Assembly (NCBI RefSeq): GCF_019947135.1
Contig: NZ_JAGSHT010000033.1
Span: 1 to 39,217, forward strand
Length of the DNA stretch: 39,217 nt
Source of the DNA: Occultella gossypii
GTDB lineage: Bacteria; Actinomycetota; Actinomycetes; Actinomycetales; Beutenbergiaceae
Direction: 5' to 3'
In this document: piece after piece, positions 16,584 through 24,098 of the stretch
Position numbering within the stretch: the first letter of the stretch is position 1
Layout: each line of letters begins with the position of its first letter
The notes under the pieces: model-generated
The model's input: the letters and a program-made list of their open reading frames with translations, nothing else
The model's database searches: none
Told to the model about the DNA's origin: nothing
Position numbers and translations under genes: made by a program

Positions 16584-17918
16584 ATGTCCCCCATCACCTC
16601 GGAAACGCGCTTCACCCCGTCCCGTCGCGCCCTGCTCCTCGGCGGCGCCGGGTTCGGCGCCCTCACGCTCGCCGGGTGCGGCGGTTTCGTGAACGACGAC
16701 GACGGAGACCCGGGTGAGCAGTCCGGGTCCGGCGACGGCGGTGGCACCGTCACCGCGTACCTGTCCACCGAGCAGAACACCGGCATCGAACCGCTCGTGG
16801 AACCGTTCACCGCCGACAGCGGCGTCGAGCTCGACATCACGTCCGTGGCCGTGCCGGACATGAACCAGCAGCTGGCCGTGCAACTCTCGTCCGGGACCGC
16901 GGCGGACATCTTCCGGGTCTCGCCCGGGTACTCCTCCAACGTGGCTGCCGGTGTGCTCGGCAGCGGCGGGGACCTGCTCGACCTCTCCGACGCTGCCTGG
17001 GCCGCGAACATCGACGACGGCACCCGGGCCCTCTCGGACGTCGACGGCAAGACGTTCGCGTTCCCGGTCGCTCGGAACTCACTCGTCATGGCCTACAACC
17101 TCGCTGTCTTCGACGAGCTGGGCCTCGAGCCCCCGACCACCTGGACCGAGCTCCTCGACGTCAGCCAGGCCCTGACCGACTCCGGCCGGACCGCGATCTC
17201 GCACGGATTGTCCGGCGGCGCGATCTACCTGCAGTTCTACGTGTACATCCTGGCCGGGACCCTGCTGTACGGGCCGAACCCCGATCTCGACGCCCAGATG
17301 CGCGCCGGGGAGACCAGCTTCACCGATGAGCCCGGCTGGACCGAGGTGTTCACGAAGTACCTGGAACTGCGGGACCGTGGCTACTTCACGGAGGGCGCGC
17401 TCGGGGTCTCGCCCGACCAGGCCATGCAGGACCTGGCCACCGGCGCCGCCGGAATGACCGTGCTCACCAACTCGGGCCTGCCCGCCCTGTATGAGTACTC
17501 CGAGACCGGCGCCGAGGCGTTCTCCATCCTCGCGATGCCCGCCGGCGACGACGCCGACGCCACCCTGATGCCGACCGCGCCGGACTTCCTGGCCGTCAAC
17601 GCGGCGGCCACCAACCCCGACGGCACCCGCGCCCTCCTGGAGTTCCTCGCCGAACCCGCGAACGTGGAGACCTACGCGAACACGCTTGCGGTGCTGCCCG
17701 GTCTGGACGTCGGAGTCCAGGTCGACAACCCTGCGCTCGAGCCGGTGCTGCCGCTCGTCGAGGCGGGAAGGACCGTCTCCTATGCGAACTACCTGTGGCC
17801 GAACGGGGACGTGCAGCAGACCATGCTGCAGTCCGGGCAGCAGCTCTACGCGGACGAGATCACCATCGCCGACCTCCTGGCCCAGATGGACGCCGAGTAC
17901 GCGAAGGGCACGCCGTGA
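16584..17918 (+). CDS. Extracellular sugar-type ABC substrate-binding lipoprotein (family 1)
   Basis: This 444-residue lipoprotein has a Tat-like signal 'SRRALLLGGAGFGALTLAGC' with lipobox cysteine 32, followed by an acidic/Gly-rich linker. The mature region has the SBP_bac_1 pattern ('VTAYLSTEQNTGIEPLVEPFTADSG', 'MNQQLAVQLSSGTAADIF', 'AVNAAATNPDGTRALLEFLAEPANVETYA'). AAGGAGAGG precedes the ATG. It delivers substrate to the two permeases encoded immediately downstream; its stop overlaps the first permease GTG by 4 bases. Confidence 0.92.
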   Translation: MSPITSETRFTPSRRALLLGGAGFGALTLAGCGGFVNDDDGDPGEQSGSGDGGGTVTAYLSTEQNTGIEPLVEPFTADSGVELDITSVAVPDMNQQLAVQLSSGTAADIFRVSPGYSSNVAAGVLGSGGDLLDLSDAAWAANIDDGTRALSDVDGKTFAFPVARNSLVMAYNLAVFDELGLEPPTTWTELLDVSQALTDSGRTAISHGLSGGAIYLQFYVYILAGTLLYGPNPDLDAQMRAGETSFTDEPGWTEVFTKYLELRDRGYFTEGALGVSPDQAMQDLATGAAGMTVLTNSGLPALYEYSETGAEAFSILAMPAGDDADATLMPTAPDFLAVNAAATNPDGTRALLEFLAEPANVETYANTLAVLPGLDVGVQVDNPALEPVLPLVEAGRTVSYANYLWPNGDVQQTMLQSGQQLYADEITIADLLAQMDAEYAKGTP

Positions 17919-18856
17919 CCTCAGCCGTGACCACGGCGACGTCACCGCGCACGACCGGACCGACGCCGTCGGGCAGGAAGGGGCGACTGACCCCGGGCGG
18001 GGTGCCGTACGCACTCCTGCTGCCCGCGTTCGTCCTCTACGCCATGGTGGTGCTCTACCCGACGCTGTCCGGGGCGGTGTACGCGTTCACCGACTGGACC
18101 GGGCGCGCCGACGGCACGAACTTCATCGGCTGGGCCAACTTTGTGGAGATCTTCTCCGACGTGGCAGCCCGCTCGGCGTTGCGGAACTCGCTGATCATCG
18201 CCGTGTCGGTGACGGTGGTGCAGACGCTCGTCGGGCTGGCGCTGGCGCTGGCGCTGCACACGTCGCTGGTGACCAGGAACGTGCTGCGCACGCTGTTCTT
18301 CGCGCCCGCCCTGCTGCCGCCGGTGATCATCGCGTTCCTGTGGACGTTCATCCTCACGCCGCAGGGGCCGCTGAACAGGGTCCTGCGCGGGCTGGGGCTG
18401 GACTTCCTCGCGCAGAACTGGCTCGGTGACTCCTCGCTGGCGCTGTGGACCGTGATCGGCGTGGTGATCTGGCAGAGCGCCGGGCTGACCATGGTGATCT
18501 ACCTGGCCGGGCTGCAGGGGATCCCCACCGAGCTCAACGAGTCCGCCGCCCTGGACGGAGCGTCGTGGTGGCAGCGCACCCGCCTGGTCACGGTGCCGCT
18601 GCTCATCCCCGCGACCACCGTCGCGATGTCACTGACCCTGATCAGCAGCCTGAAGCTGTTCGACCAGGTGTTCGCGATGACCGGCGGCGGGCCCGGCTAC
18701 GCCACCGAGACGCTGTCCGTGATCATGTACAAGGAGGCCTTCGTGTCCGGCCGGTTCGGCTACTCCACCGCGATCGCCCTGGTGCTCACGATGATCGTGT
18801 TCGCCTTCACCATGGTCCAGCTCGGCGCCCTGCGACGATTCGACGTGGACCGATGA
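17915..18856 (+). CDS. Sugar ABC transporter permease (MalF/UgpA-type)
   Basis: This 313-residue CUT1 permease has about 6 membrane helices, beginning 'GGVPYALLLPAFVLYAMVVLYPTLSGAVYAFTDWTG'. The cytoplasmic EAA loop 'ELNESAALDGASWWQRTRLVTVPLLIPAT' contacts the ATPase. GTG 17915 is chosen because it overlaps the binding-protein stop (GTGA) and fits family length; the open frame extends further upstream only inside that gene. It overlaps the next permease by ATGA. Confidence 0.93.
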   Translation: MTSAVTTATSPRTTGPTPSGRKGRLTPGGVPYALLLPAFVLYAMVVLYPTLSGAVYAFTDWTGRADGTNFIGWANFVEIFSDVAARSALRNSLIIAVSVTVVQTLVGLALALALHTSLVTRNVLRTLFFAPALLPPVIIAFLWTFILTPQGPLNRVLRGLGLDFLAQNWLGDSSLALWTVIGVVIWQSAGLTMVIYLAGLQGIPTELNESAALDGASWWQRTRLVTVPLLIPATTVAMSLTLISSLKLFDQVFAMTGGGPGYATETLSVIMYKEAFVSGRFGYSTAIALVLTMIVFAFTMVQLGALRRFDVDR

Positions 18857-19680
18857 CCCGGCGGTTCGGGGCGGCCAGGCTTGGCCGCGAGGCGCTCATG
18901 GTGCTCGTCGCGTGCGCGTTCATCTTCCCGTTCTATGTGTTCTTCACCGTCTCGATGAAGACGCAGGCCGAGGTGGCCTCGAGCCCGCTCGGGCTTCCGA
19001 CCACGCTGAACCTGGACAACTTCGCCACCGCCTGGGACCGCGGAGACCTGGGCGAGGCGTACCTCAACTCGATCGTCGTGGTCGCCCTCAGCGTGCTCAT
19101 CCTGGTGGGCTTCGGTTCCATGGCCGCCTACACGCTGGCCCGGCGGCTGAGCCGGCTCAGCACCGTGGCCTACCTGGTGTTCCTGGTCGGGCTGATGATC
19201 CCACTGCAGCTCGGCATGGTGCCGTTGTACCAGTTCATGAACTCGGCGAACCTGCTCGGCACCTGGACCGCGCTGATCCTGTTCGAAGCCGGACACCAGC
19301 TACCGTTCACGATCTTCCTCTACGCAGGGTTCATCCGGGCACTGCCCCGCGAGTACGAGGAGGCCGCCCGGGTCGACGGCGCCGGTCCGGTCACGATGTT
19401 CCGCAAGATCGTGTTCCCGCTGCTGCGCCCGATCACCGGCACCGTCGTGATCCTCACCGGGATCACCACCTGGAACGACTTCCTCACCCCGCTGCTCTAC
19501 GTGGGCGGCAGCAGCCAGCAGACCCTACCGGTGGCGATCTACGCGTTCCGCGGCGAGTTCGCCACGGACTGGGGGGTGCTGTTCGCCGGCATGGCGATCG
19601 CGATCATCCCGCTGCTGATCGTCTACTTCTTCCTGCAGAAGTACTTCATCATCGGGTTCGCGAGCGGGATCAAGGGCTGA
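18853..19680 (+). CDS. Sugar ABC transporter permease (MalG/UgpE-type)
   Basis: This 275-residue CUT1 permease has about 6 helices and a canonical EAA loop 'LPREYEEAARVDGAGPVTMFRKIVFPLLRPI'. It ends 'FFLQKYFIIGFASGIKG', a typical MalG/AraQ-type C-terminus. The start ATG 18853 overlaps the upstream stop by 4 bases. No ATPase gene follows, so the system needs an ATPase encoded elsewhere, as known for MsiK in actinobacteria. The next gene is convergent (TetR) after a 30-bp gap with no clear terminator hairpin. Confidence 0.93.
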   Translation: MTRRFGAARLGREALMVLVACAFIFPFYVFFTVSMKTQAEVASSPLGLPTTLNLDNFATAWDRGDLGEAYLNSIVVVALSVLILVGFGSMAAYTLARRLSRLSTVAYLVFLVGLMIPLQLGMVPLYQFMNSANLLGTWTALILFEAGHQLPFTIFLYAGFIRALPREYEEAARVDGAGPVTMFRKIVFPLLRPITGTVVILTGITTWNDFLTPLLYVGGSSQQTLPVAIYAFRGEFATDWGVLFAGMAIAIIPLLIVYFFLQKYFIIGFASGIKG

Positions 19681-19710
19681 CCGAGCGAGCTCATCACCGG
19701 CGTCGGGCCG

Positions 19711-20301
19711 TCAGTCCACGAAGTGACGGACGAGCTCGGCGACGCGACGCTCCTGGTTCCCGGGCGAGAACCGGGCCGCCCGCTCCAGTGTCGCCACGCC
19801 GTGCACCGCCCCCCACAGCACCTCGGCCGCCGTCTCCAGGTCCGCCGGCGGCCGGTCGAGTCCACGGAGCGCGGCGACGATCGCCTCGAACGCATCCCGC
19901 AGCGGGCGTGGTGTGTCCGCGGAGGCGAACGGCACGCCGATCGGCAGGCGGAACATCGCCTCGTACGTAGCCGGATGACGGTCGGCGAAGTCCAGGTAGG
20001 ACGTGACGAGCGCGCGCACACACTCCGCGCCGGGCCGAGCCCGGTCGGGTGCGGTCGTCGCGACCATCGCTCCCGCGAGTTCGACCATGCCGTCGAGCGC
20101 CACGGCGGTGACGATCTGGGACCTGCCCTCGGGGAAGTGCGAGTAGAGCACGGGCTGGCTGTACCCGATCGCGTCCGAGAGCCGTCGCGTCGTCACCGCT
20201 TCCCAGCCCTGCTCCTCCGCGAGCGCTCGAGCCGCGGCGACGATCCGCTTCTCCCGCTCCGCGAGCCGACGTGCCTTGTGCGCGGCTGCCGGTGTGGTCA
20301 T
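19711..20301 (-). CDS. TetR-family transcriptional regulator
   Basis: This 196-residue regulator has an N-terminal TetR HTH at about residues 15-62 ('REKRIVAAARALAEEQGWEAVTTRRLSDAIGYSQPVLYSHFPEGRSQIVTAV') and a C-terminal ligand domain of the WHG type ('ETAAEVLWGAVHGVATLERAARFSP'). A -10-like TAGTAT (plus-strand 20308-20313) ends 6 bases before the ATG and no Shine-Dalgarno sequence is visible, so the mRNA may be leaderless. One of two CTAGC-N3-GCTAG operators overlaps that -10, consistent with autorepression. It likely controls the divergent DUF1772 gene. Confidence 0.92.
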   Translation of the reverse strand: MTTPAAAHKARRLAEREKRIVAAARALAEEQGWEAVTTRRLSDAIGYSQPVLYSHFPEGRSQIVTAVALDGMVELAGAMVATTAPDRARPGAECVRALVTSYLDFADRHPATYEAMFRLPIGVPFASADTPRPLRDAFEAIVAALRGLDRPPADLETAAEVLWGAVHGVATLERAARFSPGNQERRVAELVRHFVD

Positions 20302-20310
20302 GACTCAATA

Positions 20311-20323
20311 CTAGCGCTGCTAG
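20311..20323. promoter_or_regulatory. TetR-type operator, copy 1
   Basis: CTAGCGCTGCTAG is an inverted repeat (CTAGC-N3-GCTAG) overlapping the predicted -10 of the TetR gene. A second copy with the same arms lies 32 bp away. CTAG is rare in this GC-rich sequence, which makes the pair striking. Confidence 0.75.
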
Positions 20324-20342
20324 GTTTCTCCTGCTACGTTTT

Positions 20343-20355
20343 CTAGCATTGCTAG
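20343..20355. promoter_or_regulatory. TetR-type operator, copy 2
   Basis: CTAGCATTGCTAG has the same 5-bp arms as copy 1 and lies 30 bp upstream of the DUF1772 start. The 32-bp centre-to-centre distance is about three helical turns, so both dimers would bind on the same DNA face. It lies within the predicted promoter area of the DUF1772 gene. Confidence 0.75.
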
Positions 20356-20384
20356 ATTTTTGCTCACAGACAGAGGAGATTGAC

Positions 20385-20825
20385 ATGGACTGGTTGCCGA
20401 TCGTCGCAGTGGTGGTCACGGGGGTGATGGTCGGGGTCGAGGCGTCGGTGGCCTTCGTCATCAACCCGATCGTCGACCGGCTGCCGGAGAACGCCGGGCT
20501 CCTGGCACGAGCCGACGGAGGTCGGATGCTCGGGCGGCTCATGCCGTTCTGGTACTTCGGATCGCTCCTGCTCACAGCCGCGGCGGCCATGCTGCTTCCC
20601 GAGGCAGCCATCGCGGCCTGGATCGCGGCCGGCCTGCTGGTGCTGAGCGTGCTGATGTCCGTCACCCTGCTGGTGCCCATCAACAACCGGTCGAAGAACT
20701 GGACGCCCGAGACGGCGCCGGCCGACTGGCGCGAACAAGTAGGGCGCTGGGACGCCCTTCACTACGTGCGCGTCGCCATCATCGTCGCGGCGTTCACGCT
20801 GCTGACCGTCGCGGTCGCCGCCTGA
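20385..20825 (+). CDS. DUF1772 (anthrone-oxygenase-like) membrane protein
   Basis: This 146-residue protein has four predicted membrane helices: 'LPIVAVVVTGVMVGVEASVAFVI', 'FWYFGSLLLTAAAAMLL', 'AAWIAAGLLVLSVLMSVTLLV' and 'VRIAIIVAAFTLLTVAV'-like. The block 'PINNRSKNWTPETAPADWREQVGRWDALHYVRV' is characteristic of DUF1772. ATG 20385 is chosen because GAGGAG lies 6 bases upstream. DUF1772 proteins are often found next to TetR-type regulators as stress- or drug-responsive membrane proteins; the biochemical role is poorly known. The divergent TetR gene with paired operators fits that arrangement. Confidence 0.85.
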   Translation: MDWLPIVAVVVTGVMVGVEASVAFVINPIVDRLPENAGLLARADGGRMLGRLMPFWYFGSLLLTAAAAMLLPEAAIAAWIAAGLLVLSVLMSVTLLVPINNRSKNWTPETAPADWREQVGRWDALHYVRVAIIVAAFTLLTVAVAA

Positions 20826-20827
20826 GG

Positions 20828-20900
20828 GCGGGTGGTCGGCCCGGCCGGTCCCCCGACCACCCGGGTCGGGTGACCGGGGCCGGTCTCGCCGACCACCCGC
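20828..20900. terminator. Bidirectional terminator region with nested, mutually exclusive hairpins
   Basis: Two convergent genes end here. Perfect 13-bp arms GCGGGTGGTCGGC (20828-20840) and GCCGACCACCCGC (20888-20900) enclose 47 bp. An internal copy CCGACCACCC (20853-20862) can pair with the same left arm to form a shorter hairpin instead. There is no T-tract, as is usual for actinobacterial GC-hairpin terminators. Confidence 0.65.
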
Positions 20901-20908
20901 CGCGACGC

Positions 20909-22870
20909 TCAACCGCCGATCACCTCCGCGCCGTCGGCGATGACCAGGTCCTCGCCACGGTTGCCGGCGATCACGTTGGCCCGCAGCTCGATCCCGGCGC
21001 CGGCGTCGATGCGGACGCCGTTCGCGTTGCCGGTCACGACGTTGGCCTCGATGAGCACGTCGGTGGGGTCACCGGCGGCGTGACCGTCGTCGCCCGGGTC
21101 CGGGACCAGTCGGATCCCCCAGAACCCCTCGGCCCGGTTCCCGGTGATCGTGTTCGCCCGGACCACGGTCCCCGGCGCGTTGCGGAGCTCGATCCCGGAG
21201 CGTGCCGGCGCGAACTGGCCGGCGACGATGACGTTGTGCTCGATCAGGGTCGTCGGCGAGCCGAGCATCACGATCACGGCCTCCCGGTTGCCCCGCAGGG
21301 TGTTGTGGTGGACCCAGTTGCCCGGCCCGGAGGCGTCGTGCTGGGTGGCGCCGCCGCCGGTGTTGCCGAGGGCGATGCCCGCGGCCCTTCCACCGGTGAC
21401 CGTGTTCCGGCTGATCTCGTTGAGGTACTCGTCCTCGCCGTGCAGGTCGATCGCGTCGAGCACGCCACCGGTGATCGTGTTGCCGGTGATCAGGTTGTTG
21501 TGGGTGTAGTACTGCAGCAGTATCGCGTGCCTGAGATACCTGCCGTCGAAGGTGTTGCCGGTGATCAGGTTGTGCCGGGAGTCGTCGTCGTAGGCGTACC
21601 GGTCCTCGCCCGGAGCCCCCTGGATCGCGATCCCGTACCCTGCGCCGCCGCCGCCCACGGAGGTCGCGTTCGCGATGTGGCTGCCCCGGACGGTCACGTC
21701 CCTGCTGCGTTCGATCCGGATCGCGATCCGCTGGAAACGCTCCACGGTGACGTTCTCGACCAGCACTCGTTCGCTGCCGTCGGGCCCCTGGTGGGCGAGG
21801 TAGATGCCGTAGGTGGGGCCGCCTCCGATGGTGTTGTCCTTGGAGTCGTCGCTGAACGGTCCGTCGAACGTGGAGGTGATGGTCAGCTCGGCGATGACAA
21901 CGTCGTGGATGCCGTAACCGCGGAGCACCTTCCCCGCGGAGGTCGCCTCCGTGAGCGCCGAGCGCAGGATGGTGACGTCGGCGCCGGAACCGATCAGGTG
22001 CACCCCGGAGCGCAGCACCACGTGCGTGGTCGGGTCGGCGGGGTCGGTGCTGATCAGGTCATAGGTCCCCGGTGGCAGGAGCACGGTGTCCCCCGGCGCG
22101 GCCGCCGCGAGCGCGGCACGAAGGGCGACGGCGTCGTCACCGGTGTCGGCTGCCGGATCGGCGCCGTAGTCGCGGACGTCGAGCGTGGCTCCGTTCGCGG
22201 GTGCGGGCTCGGCGACGGCGTACGGGGTGCCGTCCGGCGTCACGAGCCCCGGCGCCGTCCACGGCTCGGCGTCCGGATCCGGCCCGGGCAGCAGGTCGGA
22301 GAGGTCGTCGACGATGGCGCCGTCGGGGTTCGGTAGGTACGCCCGGAGTTCGGTCACGCTGTTCCAGCCGCTCGCGGTGTTGCCGTGCCCGACGTAGCGC
22401 AGGTACCGGGCGGCGAGCCCGGTGTCGGGCGCCACCCCCAGTTCCACGGGCTCGAAGTTCAATGAGGCGCCGGAGCTCTCGCCGCCGGCCAGCGCGGTCT
22501 CCCAGACTTCGCCGTCGGTCGACACCTCGATGTCGAAGTAGGACTGGCGCCGGTCGCCCTGATGCCACGCGATCCCGAGGTAGCCGACCTGCTGGACGCC
22601 GCCGAGGTCGATGGTGAGCCATTGCGGATCGGCCCCATCGACGCTCTGTGCGGACCACCGGGTGGTCGGGTCCCCGTCCACCGCGCTCTCGGGGAGGTTG
22701 CCGTCGCTGCCAGAGGCGGTCACGGCGACCACCTCGTGGTGGGCCGGGACCTGATCCGCGGTCGCTGGGAGCGCGGTCGCGAGGGCGCCGACCATGGCCA
22801 GGCCCACGGCGGCCGCCAGGGTTCGGGCGGGTACCGGACGGCGCCGTCCGTCTCGTCGAGTGAAGTTCAT
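20909..22870 (-). CDS. Secreted F5/8-type-C (CBM-like) plus right-handed beta-helix protein, possible polysaccharide lyase
   Basis: This 653-residue exported protein has the signal 'RTLAAAVGLAMVGALATALPATA'. An N-terminal discoidin/F5-8C carbohydrate-binding domain follows at about residues 45-180 ('PESAVDGDPTTRWSAQSVDGADPQWLTIDLGGVQQVGYLGIAW', 'AARYLRYVGHGN'). The remainder is a pectate-lyase-superfold beta-helix beginning 'TLDVRDYGADPAADTGDDAVALRAALAAAAPGDTVLLPPGTY'. It contains many PbH1 turns such as 'NLITGNTITGG', 'NEISRNTVTGG' and 'VRANTITGN'. Such architecture is typical of polysaccharide lyases, epimerases and glycosidases; the exact activity cannot be assigned. Nearby CE7 and heparinase-like genes support a polyuronide role. 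Confidence 0.85.
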   Translation of the reverse strand: MNFTRRDGRRRPVPARTLAAAVGLAMVGALATALPATADQVPAHHEVVAVTASGSDGNLPESAVDGDPTTRWSAQSVDGADPQWLTIDLGGVQQVGYLGIAWHQGDRRQSYFDIEVSTDGEVWETALAGGESSGASLNFEPVELGVAPDTGLAARYLRYVGHGNTASGWNSVTELRAYLPNPDGAIVDDLSDLLPGPDPDAEPWTAPGLVTPDGTPYAVAEPAPANGATLDVRDYGADPAADTGDDAVALRAALAAAAPGDTVLLPPGTYDLISTDPADPTTHVVLRSGVHLIGSGADVTILRSALTEATSAGKVLRGYGIHDVVIAELTITSTFDGPFSDDSKDNTIGGGPTYGIYLAHQGPDGSERVLVENVTVERFQRIAIRIERSRDVTVRGSHIANATSVGGGGAGYGIAIQGAPGEDRYAYDDDSRHNLITGNTFDGRYLRHAILLQYYTHNNLITGNTITGGVLDAIDLHGEDEYLNEISRNTVTGGRAAGIALGNTGGGATQHDASGPGNWVHHNTLRGNREAVIVMLGSPTTLIEHNVIVAGQFAPARSGIELRNAPGTVVRANTITGNRAEGFWGIRLVPDPGDDGHAAGDPTDVLIEANVVTGNANGVRIDAGAGIELRANVIAGNRGEDLVIADGAEVIGG

Positions 22871-22877
22871 GATGCCG

Positions 22878-22907
22878 ACGTAAGCGTGGCCCGGCCGAGG
22901 GTGTCAA
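22878..22907 (-). promoter_or_regulatory. Predicted promoter of the beta-helix gene, possibly leaderless
   Basis: On the minus strand, TTGACA (plus 22902-22907) is followed after 18 bp by TTACGT (plus 22878-22883). The ATG begins 7 bases later at 22870, and no Shine-Dalgarno sequence is visible. Together these suggest that transcription starts at or next to the A of the ATG. Confidence 0.45.
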
Positions 22908-22922
22908 CGGTTTCCCCACTGA

Positions 22923-22943
22923 CGGAAATCCGGCGGATTTCCG
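22923..22943. promoter_or_regulatory. Perfect 21-bp palindromic operator between divergent promoters
   Basis: Arms CGGAAATCCG and CGGATTTCCG flank a single central G. The palindrome ends exactly 15 bp from the -35 of the leftward promoter and exactly 15 bp from the -35 of the rightward promoter. The GGAAAT...ATTTCC half-sites resemble the known E. coli IclR box (TGGAAATNATTTCCA) but with wider spacing. Extra GGAAA/TTTCC motifs flank it on both sides. Confidence 0.7.
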
Positions 22944-22958
22944 CCAGCCGGAAAGGTC

Positions 22959-22988
22959 TTGTGCGCTGCTGGACCGCAGCCGTAGCGT
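22959..22988 (+). promoter_or_regulatory. Predicted promoter of the CE7 esterase gene
   Basis: TTGTGC (22959-22964) and TAGCGT (22983-22988) are 18 bp apart, giving an untranslated leader of about 40 bases before ATG 23037. Prediction only. Confidence 0.4.
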
Positions 22989-23036
22989 GCTGCACACCGT
23001 CGCTCCGCGGCCCGAGACGAGGAGTGACGCTCACGC

Positions 23037-24098
23037 ATGTACGTCGACATGTCCCTGGACCGCCTCGTCGAGTATCGCCCGACCCCCGAGGAGCCAGCCG
23101 ACTTCGACGCGTTCTGGGAGCGCACCCTCGCCGAGTCCCCGGCCGGCCTGGCCGGCTACGAGCCGGTCGACGTCGGCCTGAGCACGGTGGACGTGTTCGA
23201 CGTGACGTTCCCCGGCTACGCGGGTCAGCCGATCAAGGCCTGGCTGCTGCTCCCCCGGCACCGTCGGGAGCCACTGCCGGGCGTGGTGCAGTACATCGGC
23301 TACAACGGCGGGCGCGGCATCCCGTTCGAGTGGCTCACCTGGAGCGCCGCCGGGTACGCCCACCTGATCATGGACAACCGCGGTCAGGGTGGGGGCGGCA
23401 AGACGGTCGCGCACACCCCGGACCTCAACCCCGAGGGCCACGGGTCGTCCGCGCCGGGGTTCCTGACCAATGGCATCGAGGACCCCGAGCGGCACTTCTA
23501 CCGCCGCCTGATCACCGATGCCGTGCGCGCCGTCGATGCGCTGAAGGGCGCGCCGGGGGTCGACGGCACCAGGGTCGCCGTACTCGGCGGCAGCCAGGGC
23601 GGCGGGCTCGCGCTCGCGGTGGCCGGGCTGCGGGACGACCTGTCCGCGGCGATCGTGGACGTGCCGTTCATGTGTCACTACCGGCGTGCGTCCACGATCA
23701 CCGACAACGGCCCCTATGCCGAGATCCGGCGCTGGCTCAGTGGACACCGGGACCGCATCGACGCGGCGATGCGCACTCTCTCCTACCTCGACGGCGTGAA
23801 CTTCGCCGCCCGCGCCACCTGCCCGGCCTGGTTCTCGGTGGGGTTGATGGACAACATCTGCCCGCCGTCCACCGTCTACGCGGCCTATCACCGGTACGCC
23901 GGCCCGGCTGACATCACGGTGTACCACTACAACGGGCACGAGGGAGGCGGAGCGTACGGCGTCCCGCGCGCGCTGGCCGCCCTCGGCGAGACCTTCGGGC
24001 TCGCGGCCGATCAGTCCGGCGCACCGGCGGTGTCAGCTCCGGACGAGGTCAGCGCGATCCCGATGGCGGTGCCTGCGCGGACCACCGCCAGCGCCTGA
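23037..24098 (+). CDS. CE7-family acetyl xylan esterase / cephalosporin-C deacetylase-like
   Basis: This 353-residue alpha/beta hydrolase has all CE7 hallmarks: RGQG at 115-118, GGSQGG with nucleophile Ser186, Asp272 in 'GLMDNICPPS' and the HE motif at His301-Glu302. No signal peptide is present, so it acts in the cytoplasm and would deacetylate imported oligosaccharides. CE7 enzymes are usually about 320 residues. The extra C-terminal 30 residues are Ala/Pro/Ser-rich and overlap, on the opposite strand, the 3' end of the IclR gene by 88 bp. GAGGAG lies 12 bases before the ATG, which is rather far; an internal start at the second Met (23049) is possible. Confidence 0.9.
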   Translation: MYVDMSLDRLVEYRPTPEEPADFDAFWERTLAESPAGLAGYEPVDVGLSTVDVFDVTFPGYAGQPIKAWLLLPRHRREPLPGVVQYIGYNGGRGIPFEWLTWSAAGYAHLIMDNRGQGGGGKTVAHTPDLNPEGHGSSAPGFLTNGIEDPERHFYRRLITDAVRAVDALKGAPGVDGTRVAVLGGSQGGGLALAVAGLRDDLSAAIVDVPFMCHYRRASTITDNGPYAEIRRWLSGHRDRIDAAMRTLSYLDGVNFAARATCPAWFSVGLMDNICPPSTVYAAYHRYAGPADITVYHYNGHEGGGAYGVPRALAALGETFGLAADQSGAPAVSAPDEVSAIPMAVPARTTASA

